Origin: Nostoc desertorum CM1-VF14
Lineage (GTDB): Bacteria > Cyanobacteriota > Cyanobacteriia > Cyanobacteriales > Nostocaceae
Length of the DNA stretch: 64,000 bases
NCBI GenBank assembly: GCA_019359245.1
Contig: JAHHHR010000010.1
Location: 62,001-126,000 of the forward strand
Direction of reading: 5' to 3'
This document shows positions 55,753-64,000 of this stretch, piece by piece. Positions within the stretch are counted from its first letter, which is position 1; the number at the start of each line of letters is the position of its first letter. Under the pieces are notes generated by a model, which was not told where the DNA came from, did not search any database, and was given only the letters and a program-made list of their open reading frames with translations. Both the position numbers and the translations under genes were made by a program.

Positions 55753-57744
55753 ATGATTGTTAAGACACTTCCCCCTAGTTCCCGACCGATTCAGGAGGAC
55801 AGTCGCAACGGCACAAATAGCCGAGGCGAACTGGACGTTATTGATGTAGTGCCAGAAGATGGTACACCAGGCTTAGTTGTACGCTCGCCAAGACTCTTAG
55901 CAGCCCAACAGTTGAGGACAGCAGCCCAACCTGAGACGCTTTACGATCCTGTGGTCATAGCGGCGCATTACCAAAACAGGCCCCTACAAGTTGTACGGCG
56001 GATTTTCGCCGTGTTGGGGCCAGCTCTATCCTTTGCTTTTGGGTTGTGGTCGGATAGTAAACGGGGAATTGTCGTCAAAAATGACCGCCGCCGAGCCACT
56101 CAGCTACGAGTATTGCTGACCAAATTAGGGCCTGCTTACATCAAAATTGGGCAAGCTTTATCTACTAGACCGGATCTGGTTCCTCCCGTATTCCTAGAAG
56201 AATTAACTAAGCTACAAGACCAATTACCGCCTTTTCCCAACGAAATTGCTTACCAGTTTATCAAAGAAGAATTAGGCGCTCCTCCAGAAGAGGTTTACGC
56301 CGAACTCTCGGCCCAGCCAATTGCTGCGGCTTCATTGGGACAAGTTTATAAAGGTAAACTAAAAACTGGTGAAGAAGTCGCTGTTAAAGTTCAACGCCCT
56401 GACTTAAGAGAGGGTATTACCATTGACTTGTATATTTTGCGTAACCTCGCTGCTTGGGTGCAGAAAAAGGTCAAACGGGTAAGAAGTGACTTAGTTGGGA
56501 TTCTTGATGAATTAGGCGATCGCATTTTTGAAGAGATGGATTACATCCATGAAGGCGAAAATGCCGAGCGATTTTTCCAGTTATACGGTCACATGAAAGA
56601 CGTATATGTACCGAAAATTTACTGGGAATACACCAATCGCCGCGTCTTGACGATGGAGTGGATTAACGGCACTAAATTAACCCAGACAGAAGAAATTAGC
56701 GCCCAAGGCATAGATGCTCGTTATCTAATTGAAGTCGGTGTGCAGTGTTCTCTGCGCCAGCTGCTAGAACATGGATTTTTCCATGCAGATCCCCACCCTG
56801 GTAATTTGTTAGCAACAACCGATGGTAAGTTAGCTTACCTCGACTTTGGGATGATGAGCGAGATTAAGCCACCACAGCGCTATGGATTAATAGAAGCGAT
56901 CGTCCACGTTGTTAACCGCGACTTTGAAGGATTAGCAAAAGACTACGTTAAGTTAGATTTCTTATCACCAGAAACCGATTTAACACCAATTATCCCAGCC
57001 TTTGCTAGAGTCTTTGCTGATGCCCAAGGAGCCAGCGTTGCCGAACTTAACATTAAAAGTATCACCGATGAACTATCGGCTTTGATGTATGAGTATCCTT
57101 TCCGTGTACCGCCCTACTATGCCTTAATTATTCGCTCCCTCGTGACGCTGGAAGGTATTGCGATATATATAGATCCTAACTTTAAAGTCCTCAGCGAAGC
57201 TTATCCCTACGTTTCTAAACGCCTGTTAACCGATCCAGCACCGCAATTAAGAGCATCATTGCAAGATTTGCTATTTAAAGATGGCAGATTTCGCTGGAAC
57301 CGCTTAGAAAACTTGTTAAAAAATGCGCGTAATAGTCAAGACTACGACTTTAATTTAGTGCTGAATCAGGGGATAGAATTTCTGGCATCTGAACGCGGTG
57401 CTTTTATTCGTGACAAGCTAGTAGATGAATCTGTTAACGGACTCGATGCTTTAGGTAAAAATGTTTTGCATAACTTCACCTATTTGCTGCGGGAACGCGT
57501 TGGGTTGACAGCAGTTAATGAAACTCCGGCGGCGACAGTTGAGCAACAACAAACCTTGGAGCATATCAAACGTATATTAGGTATTCTTAGAGAAACACGA
57601 GGCTTTGACCCAGTGCAACTTGCGCCGCAAATTGCCCAGTTATTGGTAAATTCAGATGTGCAACGTTTGGGTCAACAAATTGCTAACCGCTTCACGCAAA
57701 AGGCTGTAGCCAGGTTAATTCGGCAATTATTGACAGCCTATTAA
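55753..57744 (+). CDS. ABC1/UbiB-family atypical kinase
   Basis: About 663 residues. The ABC1 domain shows KLGPAYIKIGQALSTRPDLVPP (KxGQ motif), the Ala-rich nucleotide loop AAASLGQVYKG, VAVKVQRP, EGENAERFF, MEWINGTKL, catalytic HADPHPGNL and metal-binding LDFGMM. In cyanobacteria and plastids these kinase-like proteins regulate prenyl-quinone and tocopherol metabolism at membranes and plastoglobules. ATG 55753 (after GGTGG) is preferred; GTG 55741 would add four residues. Confidence 0.9.
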   Translation: MIVKTLPPSSRPIQEDSRNGTNSRGELDVIDVVPEDGTPGLVVRSPRLLAAQQLRTAAQPETLYDPVVIAAHYQNRPLQVVRRIFAVLGPALSFAFGLWSDSKRGIVVKNDRRRATQLRVLLTKLGPAYIKIGQALSTRPDLVPPVFLEELTKLQDQLPPFPNEIAYQFIKEELGAPPEEVYAELSAQPIAAASLGQVYKGKLKTGEEVAVKVQRPDLREGITIDLYILRNLAAWVQKKVKRVRSDLVGILDELGDRIFEEMDYIHEGENAERFFQLYGHMKDVYVPKIYWEYTNRRVLTMEWINGTKLTQTEEISAQGIDARYLIEVGVQCSLRQLLEHGFFHADPHPGNLLATTDGKLAYLDFGMMSEIKPPQRYGLIEAIVHVVNRDFEGLAKDYVKLDFLSPETDLTPIIPAFARVFADAQGASVAELNIKSITDELSALMYEYPFRVPPYYALIIRSLVTLEGIAIYIDPNFKVLSEAYPYVSKRLLTDPAPQLRASLQDLLFKDGRFRWNRLENLLKNARNSQDYDFNLVLNQGIEFLASERGAFIRDKLVDESVNGLDALGKNVLHNFTYLLRERVGLTAVNETPAATVEQQQTLEHIKRILGILRETRGFDPVQLAPQIAQLLVNSDVQRLGQQIANRFTQKAVARLIRQLLTAY

Positions 57745-57787
57745 GCTCATCTCACACCTAAAAGGGGATGGGATAACACCAAAGACT

Positions 57788-58016
57788 GTTGACTGTTAAC
57801 CGTCAACGGTCTGAGGGAACTCCAAAAAATAAATTATCCAATTTCTGGACTTCACTACGACTTTCCCTCCCCCCTGCCTCTATAGCGTACCCCTTTGGGG
57901 AAGCAAGCTATGCGTAGTGTCCCGCAGGGATGGTATATTTGTTTATTTGGAAGTCCTTAAAAAGGCGTCTTTCATCCCATCTTTAAAATATTGGGTTTTA
58001 CCGACGCCTTTTTATA
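57788..58016. repeat. Dispersed palindrome pair split by a nested MITE
   Basis: The outer parts, GTTGACTGTTAACCGTCAAC (57788-57807) and GGCGTCTTTCATCCCATCTTT...TTGGGTTTTACCGACGCCTTTTT (57964-58013), match the contiguous pair at 47485-47577. Between them lies a 141-bp element, 57816-57956 (GGAACTCCAAAAAATAAA to TTTATTTGGAAGTCC), related to 20029-20126. Inside that is an SDR-type repeat (57882-57930, CCCTTTGGGGAAGCAAGC). The last palindrome could terminate the ABC1-kinase transcript. Confidence 0.65.
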
Positions 58017-58056
58017 AGTATGGCTTGCTATAATCGGGGTCCCCTGGAGGTTTTAG

Positions 58057-59058
58057 ATGAAGAATGAAGCCTGTTTTAGATACTCAGGTGTTCGAGTCTA
58101 TATTTCAAGGTTTCTGGTATTTAGCGCCTACGCTGTGATTACTGTTGCGGCTTTCTCGCTGTCTGGCTGTGTACGCGAGAAAACGAAAAAAATTGTCGGA
58201 TTTTCGCAGACCGAAAACATCGGCCCGTGGCGCATCGCCGAAACGAATAGCATCAAAGACGAGGCCGCCAAACGTAAGGAAACTTACGATTTCTTGATGA
58301 CAGATGCCCAAGGGCAGACCTCAAAGCAATTTGCCGACATCGAAGATTTGATTGCAAGACAAGTCGATGCCATATTTCTTGCGCCACGCGAATATGAGGG
58401 TCTTACGCCTGCTCTGGAAGCAGCAAGAGCGGCAAAAATACCGGTGTTTCTCATCGACCGTGAAGCTGCGGGAAAACCAGGTGAGCATTTCGTCAGCTTT
58501 CTTGGATCGGATTTCATCGTCCAAGGTCGCCGCGTTGGCAAATGGCTAGCTCAGGCTACTGATGGCAAGGCGTCTATCGTGGAACTCACCGGAACAGCAG
58601 GGTCATCGGTCGCAATTGATCGGGCAAAGGGGTTTCGTGGTGCGATCGCCACTTATCCTAATATGAAGATCATCGCTACGCAGACAGCAGATTTTTCGCG
58701 GGCTGCGGCTGTGCGTGTAATGGAAAACATCATTCAGGCTAAGGGTTCTGATATTACCGCAGTGTATGCTCACAATGATGAAATGGCATTGGGTGCCATC
58801 CAGGCTCTCAAGTCAGCAAGCATGAAGCCTGGTAAGGATGTGATCGTCGTTTCAATCGACGGTCAAAAAGCCGCCCTTGAGGCGATTATTCGTGGCGAAC
58901 TTGGTGTGAGTGTAGAGTCAAACCCGCGTTTTGGCCCACTTGTTTTCGCTACGATGGAGAAGTATTTTGCCGGCAAAAAGATTCCTCCTAGAATAATTCT
59001 TGAGGACAGACTCTTCGATGTGACAAACGCCAAAGATTTTGTGGATGAAGCATACTAG
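58057..59058 (+). CDS. Sugar-binding lipoprotein of an ABC importer (YtfQ-like)
   Basis: 333 residues. A long signal region with hydrophobic core (about 18-35) ends at lipobox LSGC (Cys38), giving a lipoprotein. The mature part is a LacI/RbsB-type periplasmic binding protein closest in memory to E. coli YtfQ (galactofuranose): IVGFSQTENIGPWRIAETN, IFLAPREYEGLTPALEAAR, VELTGTAGSSVAIDRAKGF and YAHNDEMALGAIQAL. In cyanobacteria relatives take up fructose. Base composition is richer in G+C than the preceding genes. The ATPase gene follows after 407 bp containing a MITE. The start is ATG 58057 after GGAGG. Confidence 0.85.
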   Translation: MKNEACFRYSGVRVYISRFLVFSAYAVITVAAFSLSGCVREKTKKIVGFSQTENIGPWRIAETNSIKDEAAKRKETYDFLMTDAQGQTSKQFADIEDLIARQVDAIFLAPREYEGLTPALEAARAAKIPVFLIDREAAGKPGEHFVSFLGSDFIVQGRRVGKWLAQATDGKASIVELTGTAGSSVAIDRAKGFRGAIATYPNMKIIATQTADFSRAAAVRVMENIIQAKGSDITAVYAHNDEMALGAIQALKSASMKPGKDVIVVSIDGQKAALEAIIRGELGVSVESNPRFGPLVFATMEKYFAGKKIPPRIILEDRLFDVTNAKDFVDEAY

Positions 59059-59332
59059 TATCGCAAGGCGGAAGTCAACAAAGAGGCAGGGGGCAGGGAG
59101 CAGGGAGCGGGGGGAAATGCCCCCTGCCGTGTAATGAAGGGGGGAACATGGGTCTGAGTCCCCACGGAAGTCGCTTATTTTTTCCGATCTATACTAAGTA
59201 GTCTCTGTCTTATAAATAAAAAAAGATAGCTAGGAAATATGCTGAACCTCGACGATGAATAAAGAGGATGACTATGGTGCAAAGTAAAGGATTTCCACTA
59301 TCGGCTATCAGGACAAAAATTAGGTAAATCCT
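59059..59332. other. Spacer after the binding-protein gene
   Basis: Contains purine-rich heptamer-like repeats (GGCAGGGGGCAGGGAGCAGG, 59083-59102) and a GGGGGAAATGCCCCC hairpin (59109-59123) that could trim or end the binding-protein message. No gene is present. Confidence 0.4.
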
Positions 59333-59453
59333 AATACGGTTGAGTTAAGGTTAAAACTCCTTGTCAAAGTCAATTTTTTTAACGTAGCCGCAGGCGATCG
59401 CAGAGGCGCAGAGAACATAGAGAGATGGAAAAAATGCTTAACTGAACCGTATT
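59333..59453. mobile_element. MITE between the sugar-binding and ATPase genes
   Basis: 121 bp with 17-bp inverted ends AATACGGTTGAGTTAAG (59333-59349) and CTTAACTGAACCGTATT (59437-59453), one mismatch. The body (TTTTTTTAACGTAGCCGCAG, GAGGCGCAGAGA) matches 24386-24466. It ends 12 bp before the ATPase ATG, directly next to its GAGG ribosome binding site. Confidence 0.75.
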
Positions 59454-59465
59454 GAGGTAAAGCCG

Positions 59466-61031
59466 ATGACTCAGGCAACCCGAAGTGTCTTGTGTATGAG
59501 GGGCATAAAGAAAAGTTTTTCTGGCGTTTCGGCGCTCCAGGGCGTCGATTTTGATCTAAAGGCAGGGGAGATCCATGCACTGGTTGGAGAGAACGGTGCT
59601 GGCAAATCGACGCTCATTAAGATTATGACGGGAGCATATCGGCGGGACTCCGGTGTTATGGATTATAACGACACTCCTGTCGCATTCCAAAACCCAAACG
59701 AAGCGCAGGCGGTTGGCATCGTAGCTGTCTACCAGGAGATCCAACTCGTGGGTTTCCGAACTGTTGCTGAGAATATTTTTCTTGGCAGAGAGCCGCATCG
59801 CTTTGGGATTATTGACAGACGGCGTATGAATACCGAGGCGTCCGAGATATTGGAGCGCCTGGGGTTGCATATCGACCCGCGCTTGGTAGTTGGTTCGCTA
59901 AATATTGCCCATCGGCAAATGGTGGCGATCGCGCGTGCCATATCTTTTGGTGCGTGTGTGCTTATTCTCGATGAACCCACGAGTTCGCTTACCGAAACTG
60001 AGGTTTCTGTTCTTTTTGATGTCATGCGGCGGCTAAAGTCGGAAGGGACGTCCATCATTTACGTCAGCCACCGTTTTGAAGAACTCTATACCGTGTGCGA
60101 TCGCGTGACGGTTCTACGTGATGGACGCAACATTGTAACGCGATCGCTGGCAACGCTCAATCGTCTGGAACTCGTTTGTTCTATGCTCGGCCGTGAACCA
60201 GAAGAGGTGAGCAAAGGAGTCACGGCGTTCGCAGGAGGGTCGCAAAATGCGATAGGTCGGCCAGTGTTGCTCCAAGCGGAAGCTCTCAAATATAAGAAAC
60301 GGCTTGATGGTGTATCGATTGAAATCCGGCATGGTGAAATCGTCGGGCTTGCGGGTTTGCTCGGCTCTGGTCGAAGTGAAACGCTGCGTGCTCTGTTCGG
60401 GGCTGAACCGCTTGAACATGGAACCGTAAAATTTGAAGGTAATCTTTTGTCCCTGCGTGATCCTCATGATGCCATCGACGCTGGGATAGCTTTCCTTTCA
60501 GAGGATCGGAAAGCGGACGGCATTATTCCTGAGCTTTCGGTGCGAGAAAACCTCACACTCGCTGCACTACCGAACCTGACGCAATGGGGCATCGTTTCCA
60601 GGAAACGACAGAACGAGCTTGTTGACCGTTTCATGCAGCGCCTTGGAATTAAGGCGGCCAGTGCTGAACAGAAGATCCACGAACTATCGGGCGGCAATCA
60701 GCAGAAGGTTCTTCTGGCACGATGGCTGTGCAAGAATACAAAACTTCTTCTCCTCGACGAGCCGACTCGCGGTATCGACGTTGGTGCAAAGGGCGAGATC
60801 CAGCGGCTGATCGCCGAACTAGCAAAGCAAGGGCTGGGGGTTCTCATGATTTCATCGGAAGTGGAAGAGCTAGTTGAAGGTTCACAACGTGTCGTCGTCC
60901 TCCGCGACGGGCGGTCAGTCGCGGAACTGAGTGGCGAACAGAAGAACATAAAGGCAATTTTGCACGTAATGGCGGAAGGTGCAGATCGTCAGGAAGCCAT
61001 CGATGAAACAGAGCAGAACATAAATGACTAG
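59466..61031 (+). CDS. Sugar ABC importer ATPase, double NBD (YtfR-like)
   Basis: 521 residues in two ATPase halves. Half 1 has Walker A GENGAGKST (41-49) and Walker B VLILDEPTSSLT; its signature region is the degenerate LNIAHRQMVAIA. Half 2 has a degenerate Walker A GLLGSGRSE, signature LSGGNQQKVLLA and Walker B LLLLDEPTRGIDV. This two-domain form is typical of ribose/galactofuranose/fructose importers. It overlaps the next permease gene by 8 bp. The start is ATG 59466 with GAGG 8 nt upstream. In a sampled 60-nt line (60541-60600) I count 33 G+C, against 26 in a line of the ABC1 kinase gene (56401-56460). Confidence 0.92.
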   Translation: MTQATRSVLCMRGIKKSFSGVSALQGVDFDLKAGEIHALVGENGAGKSTLIKIMTGAYRRDSGVMDYNDTPVAFQNPNEAQAVGIVAVYQEIQLVGFRTVAENIFLGREPHRFGIIDRRRMNTEASEILERLGLHIDPRLVVGSLNIAHRQMVAIARAISFGACVLILDEPTSSLTETEVSVLFDVMRRLKSEGTSIIYVSHRFEELYTVCDRVTVLRDGRNIVTRSLATLNRLELVCSMLGREPEEVSKGVTAFAGGSQNAIGRPVLLQAEALKYKKRLDGVSIEIRHGEIVGLAGLLGSGRSETLRALFGAEPLEHGTVKFEGNLLSLRDPHDAIDAGIAFLSEDRKADGIIPELSVRENLTLAALPNLTQWGIVSRKRQNELVDRFMQRLGIKAASAEQKIHELSGGNQQKVLLARWLCKNTKLLLLDEPTRGIDVGAKGEIQRLIAELAKQGLGVLMISSEVEELVEGSQRVVVLRDGRSVAELSGEQKNIKAILHVMAEGADRQEAIDETEQNIND

Positions 61032-61971
61032 TAAAAAGCTTGATCCGGGTTGGGGAACCCTGTGGAACCCAAACTTCGGCGCACCTGCGGCGCTCCTAAT
61101 TCTCTATGTTGCGAACGCCATCTTCACTCCGCGTTTCGCTACAGTTAGCAACACTTTGAACATGTTGCTCCAAGTATCCACGACAATGTTTATTGCCGTT
61201 GGGATGACATTTGTCATTGCCTCGCGTGGCATCGATCTCACGGTTGGCTCTACTATGGCATTGGTTTCAGTCATTGTGGCATTGCTTATTAAGTATGGAA
61301 TGACTGTTGCCATCTTGTTCGCCTTGTGCTGTGCTCTGTTGGTTGGTCTTCTCAATGGCTTTCTCATCTCACGTCTGAAACTTGACGCCCTAATCACCAC
61401 CCTGGCAGCTTTGATCTTATGGCGTGGGGTCGCTCAGGTCATCGGGGATGGTCAGCTCGTTCCCTTCGTGCATCCCACATTTGAAGCGCTCGGAAAGGGC
61501 TATCTTGGTTCTATACCAATTCAGGTGGTAATTGCGGGAGTCGTCATTGCAGGAGCCTTCTTCTGTATCCGCTCTACGCTTTTTGGGCGTCATATTGTTG
61601 CAGTCGGCGGCAATGAGCAGGCCGCACGGCTTGCGGGCATCCGTGCAGAACGCGTGAAATACATTGTCTATATAATTAGTGCCCTGCTTGCTGGGTTGGC
61701 CGGACTCGTCGAGACGGCAAGGCTCGGTATAGGCGATCCTAGCAAGGTCGGTGTCAACGCCGAATTCGATGCGATCGCAGCTGTTGTTGTCGGTGGCACG
61801 CCGTTCTCCGGTGGCCGTGCGAATGTCCTCGGAACTGTTGTCGGAGCCTTGCTTATGCAGGTGATCTCCACGAGTTTCAATATGCTCCTGATTCCCTTCA
61901 CCTGGTCATTAGTTTTAAAATCCATAATCATTCTTTTCGCCATTTTTTTACAGCGTCCTAAGGAGGTTTAA
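61024..61971 (+). CDS. Sugar ABC importer permease 1 (YtfT-like)
   Basis: This 315-residue membrane protein of the ribose-type (AraH/RbsC) family has about 8-10 helices. Conserved segments are GMTFVIASRGIDLTVGS, LNGFLISRLKLDALITTL, the cytoplasmic coupling loop GRHIVAVGGNEQAARLAGI and DAIAAVVVGGTPFSGG. The start ATG 61024 overlaps the ATPase stop (ATGACTAG), showing translational coupling. It pairs with the second permease, which starts 6 bp after its stop. Confidence 0.92.
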   Translation: MTSKKLDPGWGTLWNPNFGAPAALLILYVANAIFTPRFATVSNTLNMLLQVSTTMFIAVGMTFVIASRGIDLTVGSTMALVSVIVALLIKYGMTVAILFALCCALLVGLLNGFLISRLKLDALITTLAALILWRGVAQVIGDGQLVPFVHPTFEALGKGYLGSIPIQVVIAGVVIAGAFFCIRSTLFGRHIVAVGGNEQAARLAGIRAERVKYIVYIISALLAGLAGLVETARLGIGDPSKVGVNAEFDAIAAVVVGGTPFSGGRANVLGTVVGALLMQVISTSFNMLLIPFTWSLVLKSIIILFAIFLQRPKEV

Positions 61972-61977
61972 CGCGTC

Positions 61978-62946
61978 ATGGCTGCTACAAGGTCACTTGC
62001 GCTTGCTGGGAAGCGTGTTGCCAAGCTCCTCACCTCGCAGGGCTTGCTGCTTATACTCCTTAGTTTGGCTGTTTTCGCATCTTTTCGTTATGAAACCTTC
62101 CTGACACCTCTTAATCTCATGAACATCATGCGACAGAACAGTATGCTCGCGATCGTCGCACTGGGCATGACTGTCGTAATCGTGAGTGGAGGAATCGATC
62201 TCTCCGTGGGTTCCCTCGTCGCTCTAGGCGGTGTAGTCGCAGCAATGCTCGCCGGGCAAGGAAGTTTCGTGGCAATCGTTGGCGGCATTGCTAGTACCAC
62301 GTTGCTCGGTCTGGTAAATGGTCTTCTGGTGTCGCGTGCGCGTCTCCAGCCGTTCGTTGTTACATTATTTACTGCCAGCGCTGCACGCGGGCTGGCGTTA
62401 AGTATCACCGAGGAAAAGTCCATTGCCATATCATCGGCAGCATCGGGACTTGTTTGGCTTGGTAGGGGGTTCATTGCTTCTGTCCCTATCCCCGTGATTA
62501 TGGTTGCGCTCTTATATTTTGCAGCTTGGTTTATGCTGCACAGGAGCCGATTAGGGTTGCATATGTTCGCTGTTGGTGACAACGAGGAGGCTTCCCGGCT
62601 CATGGGCGTGAACCCAAACCGAGTCAAGCTTGTGGTCTACACCCTCAGCGGTTTGCTTTCAGGGCTTGCCGGTGTTGTTCTCGCAGGCCGTTTAGGGGCA
62701 GGTCAGCCTGTAGCTGCCTTTGGCTGGGAGACGGATGCGATCGCCGCGACCGTCATGGGAGGAACGTTTCTTGCAGGGGGGCAGGGGAGCGTGTTTCCGA
62801 CGCTGGTCGGTGTCCTTCTCTTAGGAATGATGTACAATCTTCTGAATCTTGAGGGGACTATTACTCCGTGGTGGCAGCTCGTGCTGCGTGGCGGCTTTCT
62901 ACTTATGGTGGTGATCTTCCAGCAGCGCATCGCGCAGAGGGGCTAA
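61978..62946 (+). CDS. Sugar ABC importer permease 2 (YjfF-like)
   Basis: 322 residues, the same fold as permease 1: GMTVVIVSGGIDLSVGSLVAL, LVNGLLVSRARLQPFVVTL, GLHMFAVGDNEEASRLMGV and DAIAATVMGGTFLAGGQGS. Two different permeases with one double ATPase and one binding protein is the arrangement of the E. coli ytfQRT-yjfF system. The start is ATG 61978, preceded by AAGGAGG at 61960-61966. The G+C-rich block ends at its stop. Confidence 0.92.
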   Translation: MAATRSLALAGKRVAKLLTSQGLLLILLSLAVFASFRYETFLTPLNLMNIMRQNSMLAIVALGMTVVIVSGGIDLSVGSLVALGGVVAAMLAGQGSFVAIVGGIASTTLLGLVNGLLVSRARLQPFVVTLFTASAARGLALSITEEKSIAISSAASGLVWLGRGFIASVPIPVIMVALLYFAAWFMLHRSRLGLHMFAVGDNEEASRLMGVNPNRVKLVVYTLSGLLSGLAGVVLAGRLGAGQPVAAFGWETDAIAATVMGGTFLAGGQGSVFPTLVGVLLLGMMYNLLNLEGTITPWWQLVLRGGFLLMVVIFQQRIAQRG

Positions 62947-63155
62947 TGTTACAAAACAAACGCATCTTATTTCTTATTGAAGAATTCAGAAGTCAGAATT
63001 AATCAATCAGGGATTCAGAACCCGCGACTTGTTGCACCACCAAAGAAACTTTGCGGGGTTTATGGTAAGAAAAACAACTTCTTTCCCCCCTGCTTCCCCT
63101 GCTCCCCCTGCTCCCCCTACCTGCCTTCACCCATCATTTTTGAGTTGGCCTACTA

Positions 63156-63575
63156 CTAGGGCACAATCAGCACTGGGCAAGGGGAAAGGTTAATCACGCG
63201 AGTGGTAACACTATCATCTGCCCCCTCTTCAGTCAAGCCTAGCCCCCGACATCCCATGATGATTAAATCGGCGCCGATTTCATCAGCGACATCGCAGATA
63301 GTAAAAGCTGGTTTACCTTGCCTTTCCAAGATTTCGGATTGAATTCCTTGTCCAGAAAATAAAGATTGGGCATTTTCTAGCAGCTTGGCAACTACCTCTG
63401 GTGACCCCATCGGATCATCTGCACTAGGCGCGTCTTTTGCCGGTTCTTCCACCACAGACAGCAGCACCAAGCGACTGCTGTACTTTTTGACTACGTTGGT
63501 AACTACATCAGCAGCTTCCCGCGTTTCCCGGCTTTGATCAATAGGAAATAGTACTGTCTTAAATATCTCTGTCAC
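63156..63575 (-). CDS. Universal stress protein (UspA family)
   Basis: This 139-residue Rossmann-like UspA domain begins TVLFPIDQSRETREAADVV and has LVLLSVVEEP and DLIIMGCRGLG. The ATP-binding loop is present in modified form (GCRGLG, nine residues later a Ser/Thr, ending NLSPCPVLIVP). It probably acts in stress tolerance; partners are unknown. It is divergent from pgk with about 80 bp between the starts. The start is ATG 63575. Confidence 0.88.
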   Translation of the reverse strand: MTEIFKTVLFPIDQSRETREAADVVTNVVKKYSSRLVLLSVVEEPAKDAPSADDPMGSPEVVAKLLENAQSLFSGQGIQSEILERQGKPAFTICDVADEIGADLIIMGCRGLGLTEEGADDSVTTRVINLSPCPVLIVP

Positions 63576-63655
63576 TTGGGTACCCCTGACTCCGGTAAAA
63601 TCTTGATGGTTCTACTTTCAAAACAATAACAAAAAGGCAATCAGGAGAGTTTGGT

Positions 63656-64000
63656 GTGTCCAAAAAAAGTTTAGCAAGTTTATCTTCGGCTGATATCTCT
63701 GGGAAACGTGCTTTAGTGCGGGTCGACTTTAATGTGCCTGTGGATGATCAAGGCAATATTACCGACGATACTCGCATTCGTGCCGCTTTACCAACCATTA
63801 AAGATTTGACGCAGAAGGGAGCTAAGGTCATTCTCACCAGCCATTTTGGTCGTCCCAAGGGTGTGGATGATAAATTACGCCTAACTCCCGTTGCCAAGCG
63901 TTTATCTGAGTTACTGGGGCAAGAAGTCATTAAAACTGATGACTCTATTGGCGATGAAGTTGCAGCTAAAGTTGGTGCGTTGCAAAATGGGCAAGTGCTG
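63656..64000 (+). CDS. pgk: Phosphoglycerate kinase, N-terminal part (runs off the window)
   Basis: 115 codons present, cut by the window end. GTG 63656 follows AGGAGAG. The conserved N-terminus is clear: [30 protein letters not shown] and [12 protein letters not shown], which bind 3-phosphoglycerate. The enzyme converts 3-phosphoglycerate and ATP to 1,3-bisphosphoglycerate in the Calvin cycle and the reverse in glycolysis. Confidence 0.95.
   Translation, partial: MSKKSLASLSSADISGKRALVRVDFNVPVDDQGNITDDTRIRAALPTIKDLTQKGAKVILTSHFGRPKGVDDKLRLTPVAKRLSELLGQEVIKTDDSIGDEVAAKVGALQNGQVL

Noticed and set aside
58057..62946. Naming the sugar importer frtABC
   Set aside because: The protein families fit YtfQRT-YjfF and relatives, but no adjacent frtR-like regulator is present and the substrate cannot be read from the sequence.
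62977..63159. 60-codon plus-strand ORF after the sugar permease
   Set aside because: It is made of CCCCTGCTC-type heptamer repeats and overlaps the end of the universal stress protein gene. Not a gene.

Overview
The window reads as chromosomal DNA of a filamentous, Nostoc-like cyanobacterium. The octamer GCGATCGC (the HIP1 site) recurs throughout. The genes include crtO, a high-light-inducible protein, DUF1822 and TIGR04376 families and a fructose/galactofuranose-type sugar transporter, and the spaces between genes are full of very small dispersed repeats, heptamer tandem repeats and MITE-like elements of the kind described in Nostoc and Anabaena. Most coding DNA is AT-rich. The block at about 58.06-62.95 kb is visibly richer in G and C and looks transferred.

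Layout. 0-3.3 kb: small membrane proteins and a sigma-70-like/DUF1822 pair. 3.5-9.9 kb, minus strand: a polyhydroxybutyrate locus (phaE, a small membrane protein, phaC, phaA, phaB) followed by an alpha/beta hydrolase and a membrane-anchored short-chain dehydrogenase. 10-13 kb: stress and photoprotection genes (general stress protein, HLIP, beta-carotene ketolase CrtO). 13-15 kb: a lone KAP P-loop NTPase. 15.9-18.7 kb: MFS transporter, DUF72 protein and a Cys-rich mini-protein. 19-24.2 kb: a methyltransferase, an ATP-grasp ligase and an hflX-isoaspartyl peptidase operon. 24.7-29 kb: a DUF3223 protein with an HNH-like tail, a small-molecule kinase/DOMON-like pair and a protein with two Tudor-knot-like domains. 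29.4-31.9 kb: an MCE lipid-transport pair. 32.7-37.5 kb: threonine aldolase, glycogen-debranching enzyme, a decayed histidine kinase and its response regulator, and a ribbon-helix-helix protein. 38.5-45.4 kb: a signalling island with a very large hybrid histidine kinase plus RsbW-like, RsbU-like (REC-PP2C) and RsbV-like (STAS) partner-switch proteins. 45.9-53 kb: a frameshifted DUF3131 gene, TIGR04376, a shortened ABC permease, VOC protein, pdxJ, a tyrosine phosphatase/methyltransferase operon and a protein made of 13-residue repeats. 53.7-57.7 kb: recN and an ABC1 kinase. 58-63 kb: a complete sugar ABC importer. 63.1-64 kb: a universal stress protein and the start of pgk.

The pha genes supply acetyl-CoA condensation, reduction and polymerisation, a carbon-storage route that would pair naturally with the debranching enzyme and the sugar importer, though that link is inference. 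The signalling island is the clearest multi-gene regulatory system. The most unusual signals are structural. Three genes (phaE, the ATP-grasp gene and pdxJ) end inside dispersed repeat elements, so that the repeat supplies their last codons and/or stop. A response-regulator gene appears to have lost its start codon through an ATGA to ATAA change. The start region of the large kinase is duplicated. A MITE abuts the ribosome binding site of the sugar-ATPase gene. One intergenic repeat has been split by a second element that itself carries a third. I saw no CRISPR array, rRNA, complete transposase gene or prophage, and no tRNA that I could recognise by eye.
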